Positions 7,552 through 16,030 of a DNA stretch of 31,825 nucleotides are shown here, piece by piece. The position numbers and the translations under genes are program-made. The stretch spans positions 1 to 31,825 of the forward strand of contig DAOUHR010000031.1 of NCBI GenBank assembly GCA_034428635.1, given 5' to 3'. The DNA is from Bin22 sp034428635. Lineage in GTDB: Bacteria; Chloroflexota; Dehalococcoidia; Lucifugimonadales; UBA3495. Within the stretch, counting starts at the first letter, position 1; each line of letters starts with the position of its first letter. The notes beneath the pieces were generated by a model, which ran no database searches, had not been told where the DNA came from, and worked only from the letters and a program-made list of their open reading frames with translations.

Positions 7552-8472
7552 CTAATTGGTGTACTTGATGCGGGGGTCAATAACCGCGTACATGATATCC
7601 ACGAACAGATTGATCAGGATGAAGAAACTGCCGAAGACGATAACCACGCCCTGGATGACGGGGAAGTCGCGCCGTACCACGCTCTGCACCGCCGCCGTGC
7701 CGATACCGGGCCAGGCGAACACCTGCTCCACGACCACCGAGCCATTCATAAAGGCGCCCAGCACCAGGCTGCTGTAGGTCAGAACGGGCAGCAGGGCGTT
7801 TCTCAAAGCGTGCTTGCCGATCACAACGGCTTCGGGCAGGCCCTTGGCCCGGGCCATTGCCACATAGTCGCTGTCCAGCACGTCCATCATGCTGGAACGC
7901 ACCAGGCGTACCATGCCGGCCATCACACCCCAGCCCAGGGTGAAGCCGGGCAGTATGTAAGACTGCCAGCCGCCCTTGCCGGCCGGAGGCAGCATCTCCC
8001 AAACCACGGCGAAGAGAATTATCAACATTATGCCCGACCAGAAGGGGGGCATGGACTGACCCAGGAAGGCCATTACCTTGGCAATCCAGTCAATGGCGGA
8101 ATCTCGATACACCGCACCCAAGATTCCCAGTGGTAAGGAAAACACCAGGGCGAAGATCAACGCCACCAGCCCCAGGGTAAAGGTGGCCGGCATCCGCTCC
8201 ACCAGTATCTGGGTAACGGGAATGCCGTTGCTTACCGAATCCCCCAGGTCCAGCCTTACCAGCTGGCCTAGGAACTTCAGGTACTGCTCGTGGACAGGCC
8301 GGTCCAGCCCCAGCTTGGCGGCCATAATTTCGCGGGCATCCACACCGGAATTGCGGGCGGTGAAGACTTCCGCCGGGTCGCCGATGGAGCGGGAGAGTAT
8401 GAACACCAGGGTTGCAATGAACCACAAGCCCAGCAGGGCCTGAAAGATGCGAAACCCGATGTACTTGAGCAT
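7552..8472 (-). CDS. dppB: Dipeptide-type ABC importer permease (DppB type)
   Basis: The protein has 306 residues and is the first permease of the operon. It starts with the B-type pattern (a membrane helix near residues 10-30, then L-G-D-S in a periplasmic loop near 77) and continues with about five more helices. The EAA-type ATPase-docking loop is L-D-S-D-Y-V-A-M-A-R-A-K-G near 200-212, and the protein ends D-P-R-I-K-Y, typical of DppB/OppB. ATG at 8472 is preceded by AAGGA. The gap to the upstream binding-protein gene is 92 bp and contains a strong hairpin (8490-8525), which suggests differential expression of the two. Confidence 0.92.
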   Translation of the reverse strand: MLKYIGFRIFQALLGLWFIATLVFILSRSIGDPAEVFTARNSGVDAREIMAAKLGLDRPVHEQYLKFLGQLVRLDLGDSVSNGIPVTQILVERMPATFTLGLVALIFALVFSLPLGILGAVYRDSAIDWIAKVMAFLGQSMPPFWSGIMLIILFAVVWEMLPPAGKGGWQSYILPGFTLGWGVMAGMVRLVRSSMMDVLDSDYVAMARAKGLPEAVVIGKHALRNALLPVLTYSSLVLGAFMNGSVVVEQVFAWPGIGTAAVQSVVRRDFPVIQGVVIVFGSFFILINLFVDIMYAVIDPRIKYTN

Positions 8473-8489
8473 GGAATAGTCCTTAAGGT

Positions 8490-8525
8490 GGGTCTGCCGG
8501 GAAGTTCAACTTCTCCGGCAGACCC
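8490..8525 (-). promoter_or_regulatory. Strong intercistronic hairpin between the binding-protein gene and the permease genes
   Basis: GGGTCTGCCGG (8490-8500) pairs perfectly with CCGGCAGACCC (8515-8525), and the inner GAAG (8501-8504) pairs with CTTC (8510-8513), leaving one bulged base and a 5-nt loop. It lies 40 nt after the binding-protein stop codon and 18 nt before the permease start, with no T-run on the transcribed strand. Such structures in importer operons usually protect the upstream mRNA 3' end or cause partial termination, giving more binding protein than permease. Confidence 0.7.
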
Positions 8526-8564
8526 TCGCCGCGATTGCAGTCTGCGTCAGCGGACGGACTCCGC

Positions 8565-10394
8565 TTACGGCCTTATCGTCCAGTGGTTATGGGGATAGGG
8601 CTTTCCCGTGATGGGAGTCCAGGTTCCGACCTTATCGCTGGCTCCGAACACGGCCCCAGCTTCCAGTAGGGGACCGGCCCAGAAGTCGCGGTTAAGCAGC
8701 CGGTGGAAATCGGCCATGGCATTGTGCTGGTCCAGCAGATCAAAGGAGGAGCCGGCCTTGTCCAGCAGGGGATCCAGAACGTCCGGCAACCGCATCATCT
8801 GGCGGCGACCCTCCGAGTGGTAGTAAATGTGCGAGCCACGGTAGGAGTGCAGGCGGGTGTCGCTGCCCCTTACCGCTATCTGGTAAGGAGGCTCGTCCTT
8901 GATTATCGCCTCAATTTCTTCATCCGTCTTGATGGCGTTGTCGAAGGTCTCCCGCAGCACCGGGCCGTCCACGACGGACACGAAGGTGTTGAGGCCGATG
9001 GCTTCCAGGTACCCTGCAATTGCCTCTGACAGGCCGGGCTGGTCGACGAAGTCGGCGTCGCCGGAGAAGGTCAGGATTTCGATCTCGGCGCCCTCAAATC
9101 CGGCTTCCTGGATCAGCTGCATGGCCCGGTCCGGGTCGTAGGGGTGGGGTTCCACGTCCCCCGGGTAACCGATGTTGCCTTCTACCACCCAGTAGCAGCA
9201 GGCGGGGGTGGTCTGGCCGGCGTAGAGACCCTGGCCGATGCCCTCGCGGTCAACTGCGATGGAAATGGCTTCGCGGATGCGCTTGTCATTGAAGGGGTGG
9301 CCCGGCACCCAAGCGTAGTTGTACCAGATCCAGGAAATGTTGGCGGCTGGCGATTGCAGGACCTGGAGGTCTGCGCTCTCGAGTTCCTCAACGCTGCGAA
9401 CCGAGGCGGTGATCAGGTCGGCGTTGTCGCTCTTGAGCATGGCCATTCGGGTATTAAGCTCGGCTACGTCCCAGATTTGAAGAATCTTGTAGCCGGGGTT
9501 CTTTTCGTAATGCTCCTCGAAGGCCTCCATCTGGATGTACTGGCCGGGAACCCGGTCAGCCCACTTGTAGGGGCCGGAGCCCACGGGGGCTTCGCGGAAG
9601 TTATCAATCCCGCCTACGCTCTCAAAATAGTCCTTGGGGAATACCACGGAGCGTGGTGGAGATGCCGACGCAAAGAACAGGGGCAGGGTTGACTGGGGTT
9701 CCTTGGTGGAAACGCTCACCGTGTTGCCCGCCACCTCAAAACCGGAACTTAGCAGCGGCCCAACTTCCAGGGCGAATCCCCCCAGGGAGTCCTCCCCAAC
9801 GGCCCGAGTCCAGGTCCAGGCGACGTCCTCAGGTGTAATGTCGTCGCCGTTGTGGAACTTCATCCCCTCGCGGATGGTGAAGGTCCAGGTCAACTGGTCC
9901 GGCGACACTTCCCACCCGGTGGCAAAGCCCGGCGTCAGGGTGCCGTCGGGGTTCTGGCCGATGGCGTAGTCGAACACCTCGTCGTAGTACACCTTGGTGG
10001 CGCTGTCCTGGGAGATGTTAGTGTCAACCCCCTGGAAGCCCAGGTAGGAACTGACCGAGATGATGGAACCGGCGGGGTCCACCCTGCCGGGGAGCCTCCC
10101 TGACTCCGGTATTTGCGCCGGCGTCGGGGTGGCCACCACTATTTTCTCGACTTCTTTCTCAACCTCGCGAATGGTCTCAACTTCGCGAATGGTCTCAACT
10201 TCTACTGGGACTTCTTTCTCCACTTCGCGAATGAGCTCAACATCTATTGGAACTTCTTTCTCCACTTCTACTTCGCGGATGGTTTCCACCTCTACCACCC
10301 GCTCTACCTCCACTACCTCGGGCTGGGCGGTACCGCACGCCACCAGCAGCATCAGGCAGAAAAGACTTCCAAAAATAAGCAACGACCTACTCAT
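8565..10394 (-). CDS. Extracytoplasmic solute-binding lipoprotein of a dipeptide-type ABC importer (SBP family 5)
   Basis: The protein has 609 residues from the chosen ATG at 10394. That start gives a clean lipoprotein signal peptide with lipobox L-V-A-C (17-20), lipidation at Cys20, and a GGAAGGGTGAG ribosome binding site; the longer upstream frame would place 24 polar residues before the signal. Residues about 24-90 are a highly charged, low-complexity linker of V-E-V-E, T-I-R-E and E-K-E-V repeats closed by A-T-P-T-P, a spacer holding the binding domain off the membrane in Chloroflexota-type lipoproteins. The rest is a family-5 binding domain, recognisable in L-T-W-T-F-T-I-R-E-G-M-K-F-H-N-G-D-D (roughly 170-190). 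It is the first gene of the operon, downstream of a consensus promoter and a leader of about 180 nt. The ligand is unknown. Confidence 0.92.
   Translation of the reverse strand: MSRSLLIFGSLFCLMLLVACGTAQPEVVEVERVVEVETIREVEVEKEVPIDVELIREVEKEVPVEVETIREVETIREVEKEVEKIVVATPTPAQIPESGRLPGRVDPAGSIISVSSYLGFQGVDTNISQDSATKVYYDEVFDYAIGQNPDGTLTPGFATGWEVSPDQLTWTFTIREGMKFHNGDDITPEDVAWTWTRAVGEDSLGGFALEVGPLLSSGFEVAGNTVSVSTKEPQSTLPLFFASASPPRSVVFPKDYFESVGGIDNFREAPVGSGPYKWADRVPGQYIQMEAFEEHYEKNPGYKILQIWDVAELNTRMAMLKSDNADLITASVRSVEELESADLQVLQSPAANISWIWYNYAWVPGHPFNDKRIREAISIAVDREGIGQGLYAGQTTPACCYWVVEGNIGYPGDVEPHPYDPDRAMQLIQEAGFEGAEIEILTFSGDADFVDQPGLSEAIAGYLEAIGLNTFVSVVDGPVLRETFDNAIKTDEEIEAIIKDEPPYQIAVRGSDTRLHSYRGSHIYYHSEGRRQMMRLPDVLDPLLDKAGSSFDLLDQHNAMADFHRLLNRDFWAGPLLEAGAVFGASDKVGTWTPITGKPYPHNHWTIRP
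10140..10318 (-). repeat. Imperfect repeats coding for the charged linker of the binding lipoprotein
   Basis: Within the gene, short units such as CTTCGCGAATG, GGTCTCAACTTC and ACTTCTTTCTCCACTTC (plus-strand reading) recur several times at irregular spacing. They encode the V-E-V-E, T-I-R-E-V and E-K-E-V-P units. The repeats stay in frame, which points to selection on the protein linker; slippage could change its length. Confidence 0.7.
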
Positions 10395-10895
10395 ACTACT
10401 CACCCTTCCGTTGTTTGTTAACATGGGCTGACTGACGACTCCAGTTTGCTTGATCGAAGAAACCACAACGTCGTTGCGTTGTTTATTTCGTTTTCAGCAA
10501 TAATTTCACGGTAATCCGTTTATCTGTCGGCCCTTACCCTGAAAATATACTGCAATTGCCCGCCGCAAAGGTGGCGGGATTATACCCACGCCAAATCTTG
10601 ATGTCAATTTGAGTGAGGTACCGGCACAAAGGGCAATTGCACTCTCGGTTGTTGTCTTTTCGTCATTCGTGGGCAATAAGTCTCTTGCGTATTGGACGCC
10701 CCCGCCGGAGACAGAAATTACCGGCTGATCAATCCGTACTTTGCCTCGGCTTCCGGCGCCTAATCGGTTGACACGGGCCGGAATGCCGGGTGGAATAAGG
10801 GGTGCGGGCCAGGCGGGCCGACCGTGCTCTCCGACGGTTCACGCCAGGACTTGCAGGGTTTATGTGATCCAGCACGCGATTCAAAGGAGGACAAA
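10395..10895. other. Divergent intergenic region between the importer operon and the cupin gene
   Basis: The left part is the leader and promoter of the importer operon (10395-10607). The right part (about 10608-10883) precedes the cupin-like gene and ends in its strong ribosome binding site AAAGGAGG (10884-10891). No further gene was recognised, and no convincing rightward promoter was seen. Confidence 0.5.
10579..10607 (-). promoter_or_regulatory. Consensus sigma-70 promoter of the ABC importer operon
   Basis: On the minus strand TTGACA (10607-10602) and TATAAT (10584-10579) are both perfect and are separated by exactly 17 bp. Transcription would start near 10572, leaving a leader of about 178 nt before the ATG at 10394. 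The leader contains an inverted repeat ACAACG-6-CGTTGT (10465-10482), and a CCCGCC/GGCGGG hairpin overlaps the start site, so further control is possible. Confidence 0.8.
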
Positions 10896-11228
10896 ATGGC
10901 AATTTACCGGTTTTATTCGGACGATGATGGCGAAAGTCACGTTGAGGACATTGTTCTGGAGGAACGCCCGGAGGTGGCCGCGATGCTCAATGTTTCCGAA
11001 GTGAGCATTCGGGAGTTTGACGGGTCGCGCCACATGGACTTTCATCCACTGCCCGAGCGGCGGCTGATCATCCACCTGTCCGGCGAAGTGCAGGTCGGGA
11101 CCAGCGATGGTTCCAGTCGAGTGCTGCGGGCCGGGGATGTCCGGCTGATGGAGGACGTGAGCGGCAAGGGCCACAAGCATGACGATCTGTCCCCGTCCTC
11201 GGCGGTTTATGTGGTGCTGACAGACTAA
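10896..11228 (+). CDS. Small cupin-like protein
   Basis: The protein has 110 residues. ATG at 10896 is fixed by an excellent AAAGGAGG site 5 nt upstream; an earlier start at 10824 would add 24 residues with no family resemblance. The middle shows a single beta-barrel cupin pattern: H-P-L-P-E-R-R-L-I-I-H-L-S-G-E-V near 51-66, a glycine turn, G-D-V-R-L-M-E-D and then G-K-G-H-K-H near 89-94. Two to three histidines and one or two acidic residues could bind a metal ion. Enzyme or sensor activity cannot be assigned. It lies 183 bp upstream of the GMC flavoenzyme gene on the same strand, so the two may be co-expressed in oxidation of an organic substrate. Confidence 0.65.
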   Translation: MAIYRFYSDDDGESHVEDIVLEERPEVAAMLNVSEVSIREFDGSRHMDFHPLPERRLIIHLSGEVQVGTSDGSSRVLRAGDVRLMEDVSGKGHKHDDLSPSSAVYVVLTD

Positions 11229-11411
11229 CGGGCCAGCCTGTGGTGAATAGCCTGGGCAGACGGGGCGGCGACAGGCATGCCGGCCCGCCGGAAAGCGCTT
11301 TCCGCAAGGAACACGCTGCGGGTCCTGGGCCTGGCAATGCCGCCCCCAAAACCGAGACATTAACGTTGCCGGCCTAGGGGCCACACAAACGTCATATCCG
11401 GGAGGAAGGCA

Positions 11412-12995
11412 ATGAAGTACAACTACATCGTCATCGGCGCAGGGTCGGCTGGCGCCATCCTGGCAACCAGGCTTTCAGAGGACCCCAATACCTCGGTACT
11501 GCTGTTGGAAGCGGGCCAGGACTACCCGGATATCGACAGCCTGCCGGAAGAGGTCAAGTACGGGTACAAGTCCACCAAGAGCGTCTGGGACAGCGACCAC
11601 AACTGGCAGTACCGGGCCCGGGCCACCGACCAGGCAGAGATCGAGATTCCCCGGGGCAAGGTAACCGGCGGGTCCAGCGCTATCAACGGGCAGATCTTCA
11701 TCCGGGGCATTCCCGAAGACTATGACAACTGGGCCGAGTGGGGCAACGACGAATGGAACTTCGGGAAGCTGGTGCCCTACTTCAACATGGTGGAGACGGA
11801 CACGACCTACCAGGATGATCCTGGGGACTTCCACGGCAACAGCGGGCCCATCATTTGCCACAGGTTCCCTGAAGACCAGTGGCGGCAGGGGAACAAGGCG
11901 TGGTTTGCAGCCTGGCGGGACAATGGACATCCTTACTGCGAAGACCACAACATGCCGGGCACCACCGGCGTGGGACCCATAACCCTGAATAACCCCGACG
12001 GCATACGCTGGTCGTCGGCCATCGGGTACCTGGGACTTTCCCGCCACCGGCTGAACCTGACCATCCGTAGCGGCGTAACGGTCAAGCGAATCATCTTCGA
12101 CACCACCAGGGAGCGGCCAAGGGCCACGGGGGTGGAGGCGGTTTCCGGCGAGGAGAGCTTCATTGTCGAGGCCGACGAGGTCATCCTAAGCGCCGGAGCC
12201 ATCGGGTCGCCGCAGATACTGATGCTGTCCGGTGTGGGCCCCGCCGACCACCTGGCTGAGCACGATATTGAAACTGTCGTCAACTCACCCGGCGTGGGTC
12301 AGAACCTGGCCGACCATCCCCTGATTAACATGCTGTGGGCCACGAAACCCGAAGTGGACTTGACCCCCTTCCTGCCCAGCGCTCAACTGCTGGCAAGGTA
12401 TACGGCCGAGGGCTCTCCCCTGGAAAACGATATGATCGTCTACCTGAACGCTGCTGCGGGAATGGCACGAAACCGGGGCGGAATGCGCGGCGGGGCAGAG
12501 GGCATGAGCTCGGTAGTGGGCCTGGGCGCCAGCCTGGGCCTGAACCTGGCCCTGTCCAAGGGCGAGATAAAGCTGCGCTCCGGCGACTACCGGGACTATC
12601 CTTACCTTAACTACAATCTGCTGGACCACGAGGAGGACCTGCGACGATACCGGGACGGCATCCGCATGATCGTCGACCTGGAGGACCATCCCGCTATGGC
12701 TGCCGTCATCGAAAAGCGGGTGTACCCCGAGGACACCGACCTGGAAACGGACGAGGCCCTTAACAGCTGGATGAAGCGGTGGGTTGGCACGGGCCACCAC
12801 GTATCCTGCACCGCCAGAATGGGGCCGGTCTCCGACCCGATGGCGGTGGTGGACCAATACGGGAAGGTATACGGGGCCGACGGCCTTCGGGTGGTGGACG
12901 CCTCCATAATGCCCGAATGCGTCCGCGCCAACATAAACGTCACCGTCCTGATGATTGGCGAGCGGATTGCCGACTTCATCAGGCAGGGCAGGTGA
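11412..12995 (+). CDS. GMC-family FAD-dependent oxidoreductase (choline/alcohol dehydrogenase-like)
   Basis: The protein has 527 residues, full length for the glucose-methanol-choline family. The FAD-binding Rossmann motif G-A-G-S-A-G is at 9-14, GMC signature 1 lies in 82-99 (G-G-S-S-A-I-N-G), signature 2 in 262-277 (G-A-I-G-S-P-Q-I-L), and the C-terminal catalytic part carries H462-H463 and N507/N509 in place of the family's His-Asn/His pair. It oxidises a primary or secondary alcohol with FAD; the substrate is not identifiable, though choline-dehydrogenase-like members are the nearest by motif spacing. No signal peptide is present, so it is cytoplasmic. ATG at 11412 follows GGGAGGAAGG. The upstream neighbour is the cupin-like gene, and a decayed MFS gene follows. 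Confidence 0.92.
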   Translation: MKYNYIVIGAGSAGAILATRLSEDPNTSVLLLEAGQDYPDIDSLPEEVKYGYKSTKSVWDSDHNWQYRARATDQAEIEIPRGKVTGGSSAINGQIFIRGIPEDYDNWAEWGNDEWNFGKLVPYFNMVETDTTYQDDPGDFHGNSGPIICHRFPEDQWRQGNKAWFAAWRDNGHPYCEDHNMPGTTGVGPITLNNPDGIRWSSAIGYLGLSRHRLNLTIRSGVTVKRIIFDTTRERPRATGVEAVSGEESFIVEADEVILSAGAIGSPQILMLSGVGPADHLAEHDIETVVNSPGVGQNLADHPLINMLWATKPEVDLTPFLPSAQLLARYTAEGSPLENDMIVYLNAAAGMARNRGGMRGGAEGMSSVVGLGASLGLNLALSKGEIKLRSGDYRDYPYLNYNLLDHEEDLRRYRDGIRMIVDLEDHPAMAAVIEKRVYPEDTDLETDEALNSWMKRWVGTGHHVSCTARMGPVSDPMAVVDQYGKVYGADGLRVVDASIMPECVRANINVTVLMIGERIADFIRQGR

Positions 12996-13066
12996 GCAGG
13001 CGGCTCCCGACGCGGCCCAAGGGAGTATAATGCCCGCTGTTCCCGATCCCACATATCGCACCGTAT

Positions 13067-14449
13067 ATGGTCGGGGCACCCGGTCCCCCTGTTCAGACAG
13101 GGCTCCTACTATTCCAAGGAGGCACCCGCACGGCTTCAACCGAACCACGCAGCGCCGAGACGGCCCCTGACCCTGGAGAACGACCCGGGCCGGAGCGCCG
13201 GCAGGGGCGGCTACATCCCGCCCGCTTCAACACCTTCACTTCCCTGCGTCACCGGGACTTCCTGCTCCTGTGGCTGAGCAACCTGTGCAACGCGTCGGCG
13301 GTGTGGTTCCAGCAGATAACCATACCCTGGGTGGTCTGGGAGATTTCCGGCTCCCCCCTTCCTGGTGGGAATCGCGGCGGGGATGCGATCCATTCCTTTT
13401 CTGGTCATCGGGCCCATGGCCGGGGTGTTTGCGGATCGGGTAGACCGCCGCAAGATAGTATAGTCCTGGTAACCCAGTCGGTGATGGCCCTGGTGGTGCT
13501 CGCGTTCGCCGGTGCGGTACAGCTGGGCGTGGTTGTAGGCACCCTGGGGGTAATCTACGCCCTGGGGTTCTCCTTTATCACGGGCACCCTTCATTCCCTC
13601 ATCCAGCCTGTGCGGCAGGCCATGGTGGCCAACACCGTCCCCCGGGAGGACCTGTGGAACGCCGTTGCGCTCAACTCCATCGCCGGCAACGTGGCCCGGG
13701 TGGTGGGCCCCGGACTGGGGGGCGTGCTCATCGCCTAGCTGGGGCCGGCCCTGAACTTCTTCCTGGAAGGCGTCCTGTATGTCCTGATGGTGCTGGTCAT
13801 GATCCCAATAGCTCTGCCGTACAGGGAAGCCATTACGGCGCGGCGGGCCTCCATGTTTGCCAACCTGAAACAGGGGTTCAGCTATGTGTTGAGCGAGCAG
13901 GTGGTGCTGCGGCGGCTGCTGGTAGCCTGCATATCCGACATACTGCTGGCTCCGGTCATTCACCTGATGCCGGTTATCGCCACCGAGGTGCTGGGCCAGG
14001 GTTCCGAGGTATACGGATTCCTGGTGCTGGCCACTGGTGTGGGCGGAATAATCTCAACCATCGCCTTTGCGTCGCTGGGGGGCGTCTTCCGCAGGGGGTC
14101 CATCGGCCTCGTGGCACTGATGTTCCTGTCGGGGACGGCGATATTGCTGGGCTTCTCAACCTGGGTCTGGGTTTCCCTGCTGGCAATGTTCGGTTTTGGG
14201 TTCTTCCGCCTTGCCTTCAAGATAAACAACAACACCCTGGTGCAAACCACCATACCGGACGCGCTGCGAGGCCGGGTGATGTCCATCTACCACCTGGACC
14301 ACGGACTCACGCCCCTGGCCAGCATGACGCTGGGGCTGATCGCGGAGTTCTGGCCCGCTAACTTTGTGGTAGTGCTGGTCGGCGCAATCAGCCTGGCCCT
14401 TACCATCTACGCCTTTATCGCCTATTCGGATATGCGGCGGATGAGTTAA
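13067..14449 (+). pseudogene. MFS exporter-like gene, broken by two frameshifts and an in-frame stop
   Basis: The reading frame starting near 13067 gives good MFS sequence from about 13226 (R-F-N-T-F-T-S-L-R-H-R-D-F-L). It loses the frame at a run of six C (13353-13358, five expected) and regains it at a tandem duplication ATAGT-ATAGT (13455-13464). In the alternative frame between these points a normal MFS segment is readable (F-L-V-G-I-A-A-G-M-R-S-I-P-F and V-F-A-D-R-V-D-R-R-K), so +1 and +5 insertions cancel to +6. A TAG at 13736-13738 then interrupts the frame, most simply a Trp codon change; the second half (from 13739) continues in the same frame to 14449 with a normal MFS C-terminus. 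The family is the 12-helix drug/enterobactin-exporter-like branch with a V-F-A-D-R-V-D-R-R-K loop. Sequencing or assembly error could explain the single C, but three lesions suggest decay. Confidence 0.8.
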
Positions 14450-14486
14450 GGGCGACTCTCACTGCTCCGCATTCAATACGGACACG

Positions 14487-15167
14487 CTACGGGCCTGGCA
14501 GGGTGAAAGCCTGGACGCCGCCGGCTTCGGCCAGTCGGCGCTCTGCGTCGGGGATGGTTGCGCCGACGACCACGGGTGTTGTATCTGCGCCGCTGAGCCA
14601 CCGCAGCGCTGCGGCCCTTTCCAGGGCCCGTTCCACGTCGTGACGTTCCACGGTGATTGAAATTTCGCAGACCGCGTATGTTGGTCCCTGCCCCTCTATT
14701 ATCAGGTCGGCGTTATGAATTTCGCCCAGGGCCTGTGCCGCCTTCCGGACTTGTGCCGCGTCTTGGGTTTGAGATATGCGGTCCATTGCTACTTGCAGCA
14801 GGGAGGTAAACCGGGGGTTTACGTTCCCTTTCCGGCTGAGGACAGTCCGGGGCGAACGCATACCGAGGTCCAGCATTGCCCTGGCAATCAGCTTGGGTTC
14901 CACCAATTCTTCGTAGCTGTACCCTGCCAGGTTGCCCAGGTGCCCCTCCGCTTCATCCATCCTGTCGCTAAGGCGGTCCAGGGCCGGTGACAACCTCCCG
15001 GTAGTGGCGCTCAACCCCCTGACCGCCATTGACAGGGCGTCGACGTTTACGGGAAGCTCCGAGAGGTCCTTTCCGACCAAGGCCAATTTCAACCGCTCGG
15101 CCAGTTCCGGTCAGTCTTCCGGCGGGCGCATCAGGTCGTCAAAGTCGTTGATTTGGTAGTTCTGCAT
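14487..15167 (-). pseudogene. Hypothetical protein with a nuclease-fold-like C-terminus, interrupted by an in-frame TGA
   Basis: A frame with a good start (ATG 15167-15165, AAGGAA upstream) reads 18 codons, M-Q-N-Y-Q-I-N-D-F-D-D-L, then hits TGA at 15113-15111 and continues in frame for 208 more codons to 14487. A Trp codon at the stop would restore one protein of about 226 residues. The first part is a helical, coiled-coil-like region (about residues 25-95). The C-terminal part has D-L-I-I-E-G-Q-G-P-T-Y-A-V-C-E-I-S followed by helices with R-H-D-V-E-R-A, a layout like small PD-(D/E)XK-fold domains (DUF3782-like), though the lysine of the E-x-K motif is replaced. Alternatively the protein starts at the TTG at 15092 and only the first codons are lost. 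Other genes in the window use TGA as a genuine stop. Confidence 0.6.
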
Positions 15168-15270
15168 ACCGGTATTCTATTCCTTCTTTGCATTCCACGA
15201 AACCCGGGCGAGATAGAAGCCCTTGCCGAACCTGCGCCGGATTGTCATTCCGGAGATTCTTTATTTCCCC

Positions 15271-15975
15271 CTACCTCCCCACTCCCAGGTAGTCCTGTGC
15301 GCCTTCGAGGTTCAGCTTGCCGTTGGACATTACTGCGGCGCGGGTGGCCCAGGCCAGGCCCAGGTCGACGTTGTGGGTGGTCATAACTATCGAATGGCCT
15401 GAGTCGGTCCATTCCCGCAGCAGGTCGGCCAGGGCAGCAACCGAGTCGCGGTCAAGGCCCGACTCGGGTTCGTCCAGCAGGAGCAGAGAGGGGCGGTGCA
15501 GGATGGCCCGGGCAATGGCCAGGCGCTTCTGCATACCGTGGGACAGGCTGCGCACCCGCCGGCCGGCGCGGCGGGACAGGCCCACTCGTTCCAGCACCTC
15601 TTCAACCCGTGCCGGAAGGTCTTCCACCGCGTAGAGGCGACCGTAGAAGGCCAGATTTTCGCGGCAGGTTAGGTCGTCGTAGAGGTAGCCGCTGTGGGCG
15701 ACCACGCCCACCTGGCGGCGGGCCGCCGCCGGCCGGCGTCGCAGGTCGTAACCGGAAATCCTGACGCTGCCTCCATCAGGGCGGGCCTGGCCGGCCAGGG
15801 TCCGGAGCAGGGTGGTCTTGCCGGAACCGTTGGCGCCGAAGAGGGCCAGGAACTCGCCCCAGCCCAGGGACAGGTCCAGGTCCCACAGGACGGGCAGGTC
15901 GCCGTAGCCCTTGCGCAGGCCGGCAACTTCTATAGCATTGGCGGCGCCGGACGGACTGCCGTTGTTCGAATCCAA
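15271..15975 (-). CDS. ABC transporter ATPase, CcmA-like
   Basis: The protein has 234 residues. Walker A G-A-N-G-S-G-K-T-T is near residue 49, the signature L-S-H-G-M-Q-K-R near 143, and Walker B L-L-L-L-D-E-P-E-S-G-L-D near 163. The helical part with L-Y-D-D-L-T-C-R-E-N-L-A-F-Y-G-R is most like CcmA, the ATPase of the haem-export or cytochrome-c-maturation transporter, and similar short ABC exporters. No CcmB/CcmC permease gene is adjacent, so the partner is unknown and the CcmA assignment is tentative. The start is TTG at 15975 with AAAGGA at a suitable distance. It is convergent with nothing nearby and divergent from comEA. Confidence 0.8.
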   Translation of the reverse strand: MDSNNGSPSGAANAIEVAGLRKGYGDLPVLWDLDLSLGWGEFLALFGANGSGKTTLLRTLAGQARPDGGSVRISGYDLRRRPAAARRQVGVVAHSGYLYDDLTCRENLAFYGRLYAVEDLPARVEEVLERVGLSRRAGRRVRSLSHGMQKRLAIARAILHRPSLLLLDEPESGLDRDSVAALADLLREWTDSGHSIVMTTHNVDLGLAWATRAAVMSNGKLNLEGAQDYLGVGR

Positions 15976-16030
15976 TTGAGAGTCCTTTCACCAATCACCC
16001 TGACATTTTCCTGAAAGGGAGTGGGGATTG

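Noticed and set aside
10140..10318. Repeats that might look like a CRISPR array
   Set aside because: They are short, irregular and in frame with a protein-coding sequence, so they belong to the lipoprotein linker.
13067..14449. Treating the MFS region as two separate genes (13067-13738 and 13787-14449)
   Set aside because: Both parts are in the same frame and complete each other as one 12-helix transporter; the stop and frameshifts explain the break better.
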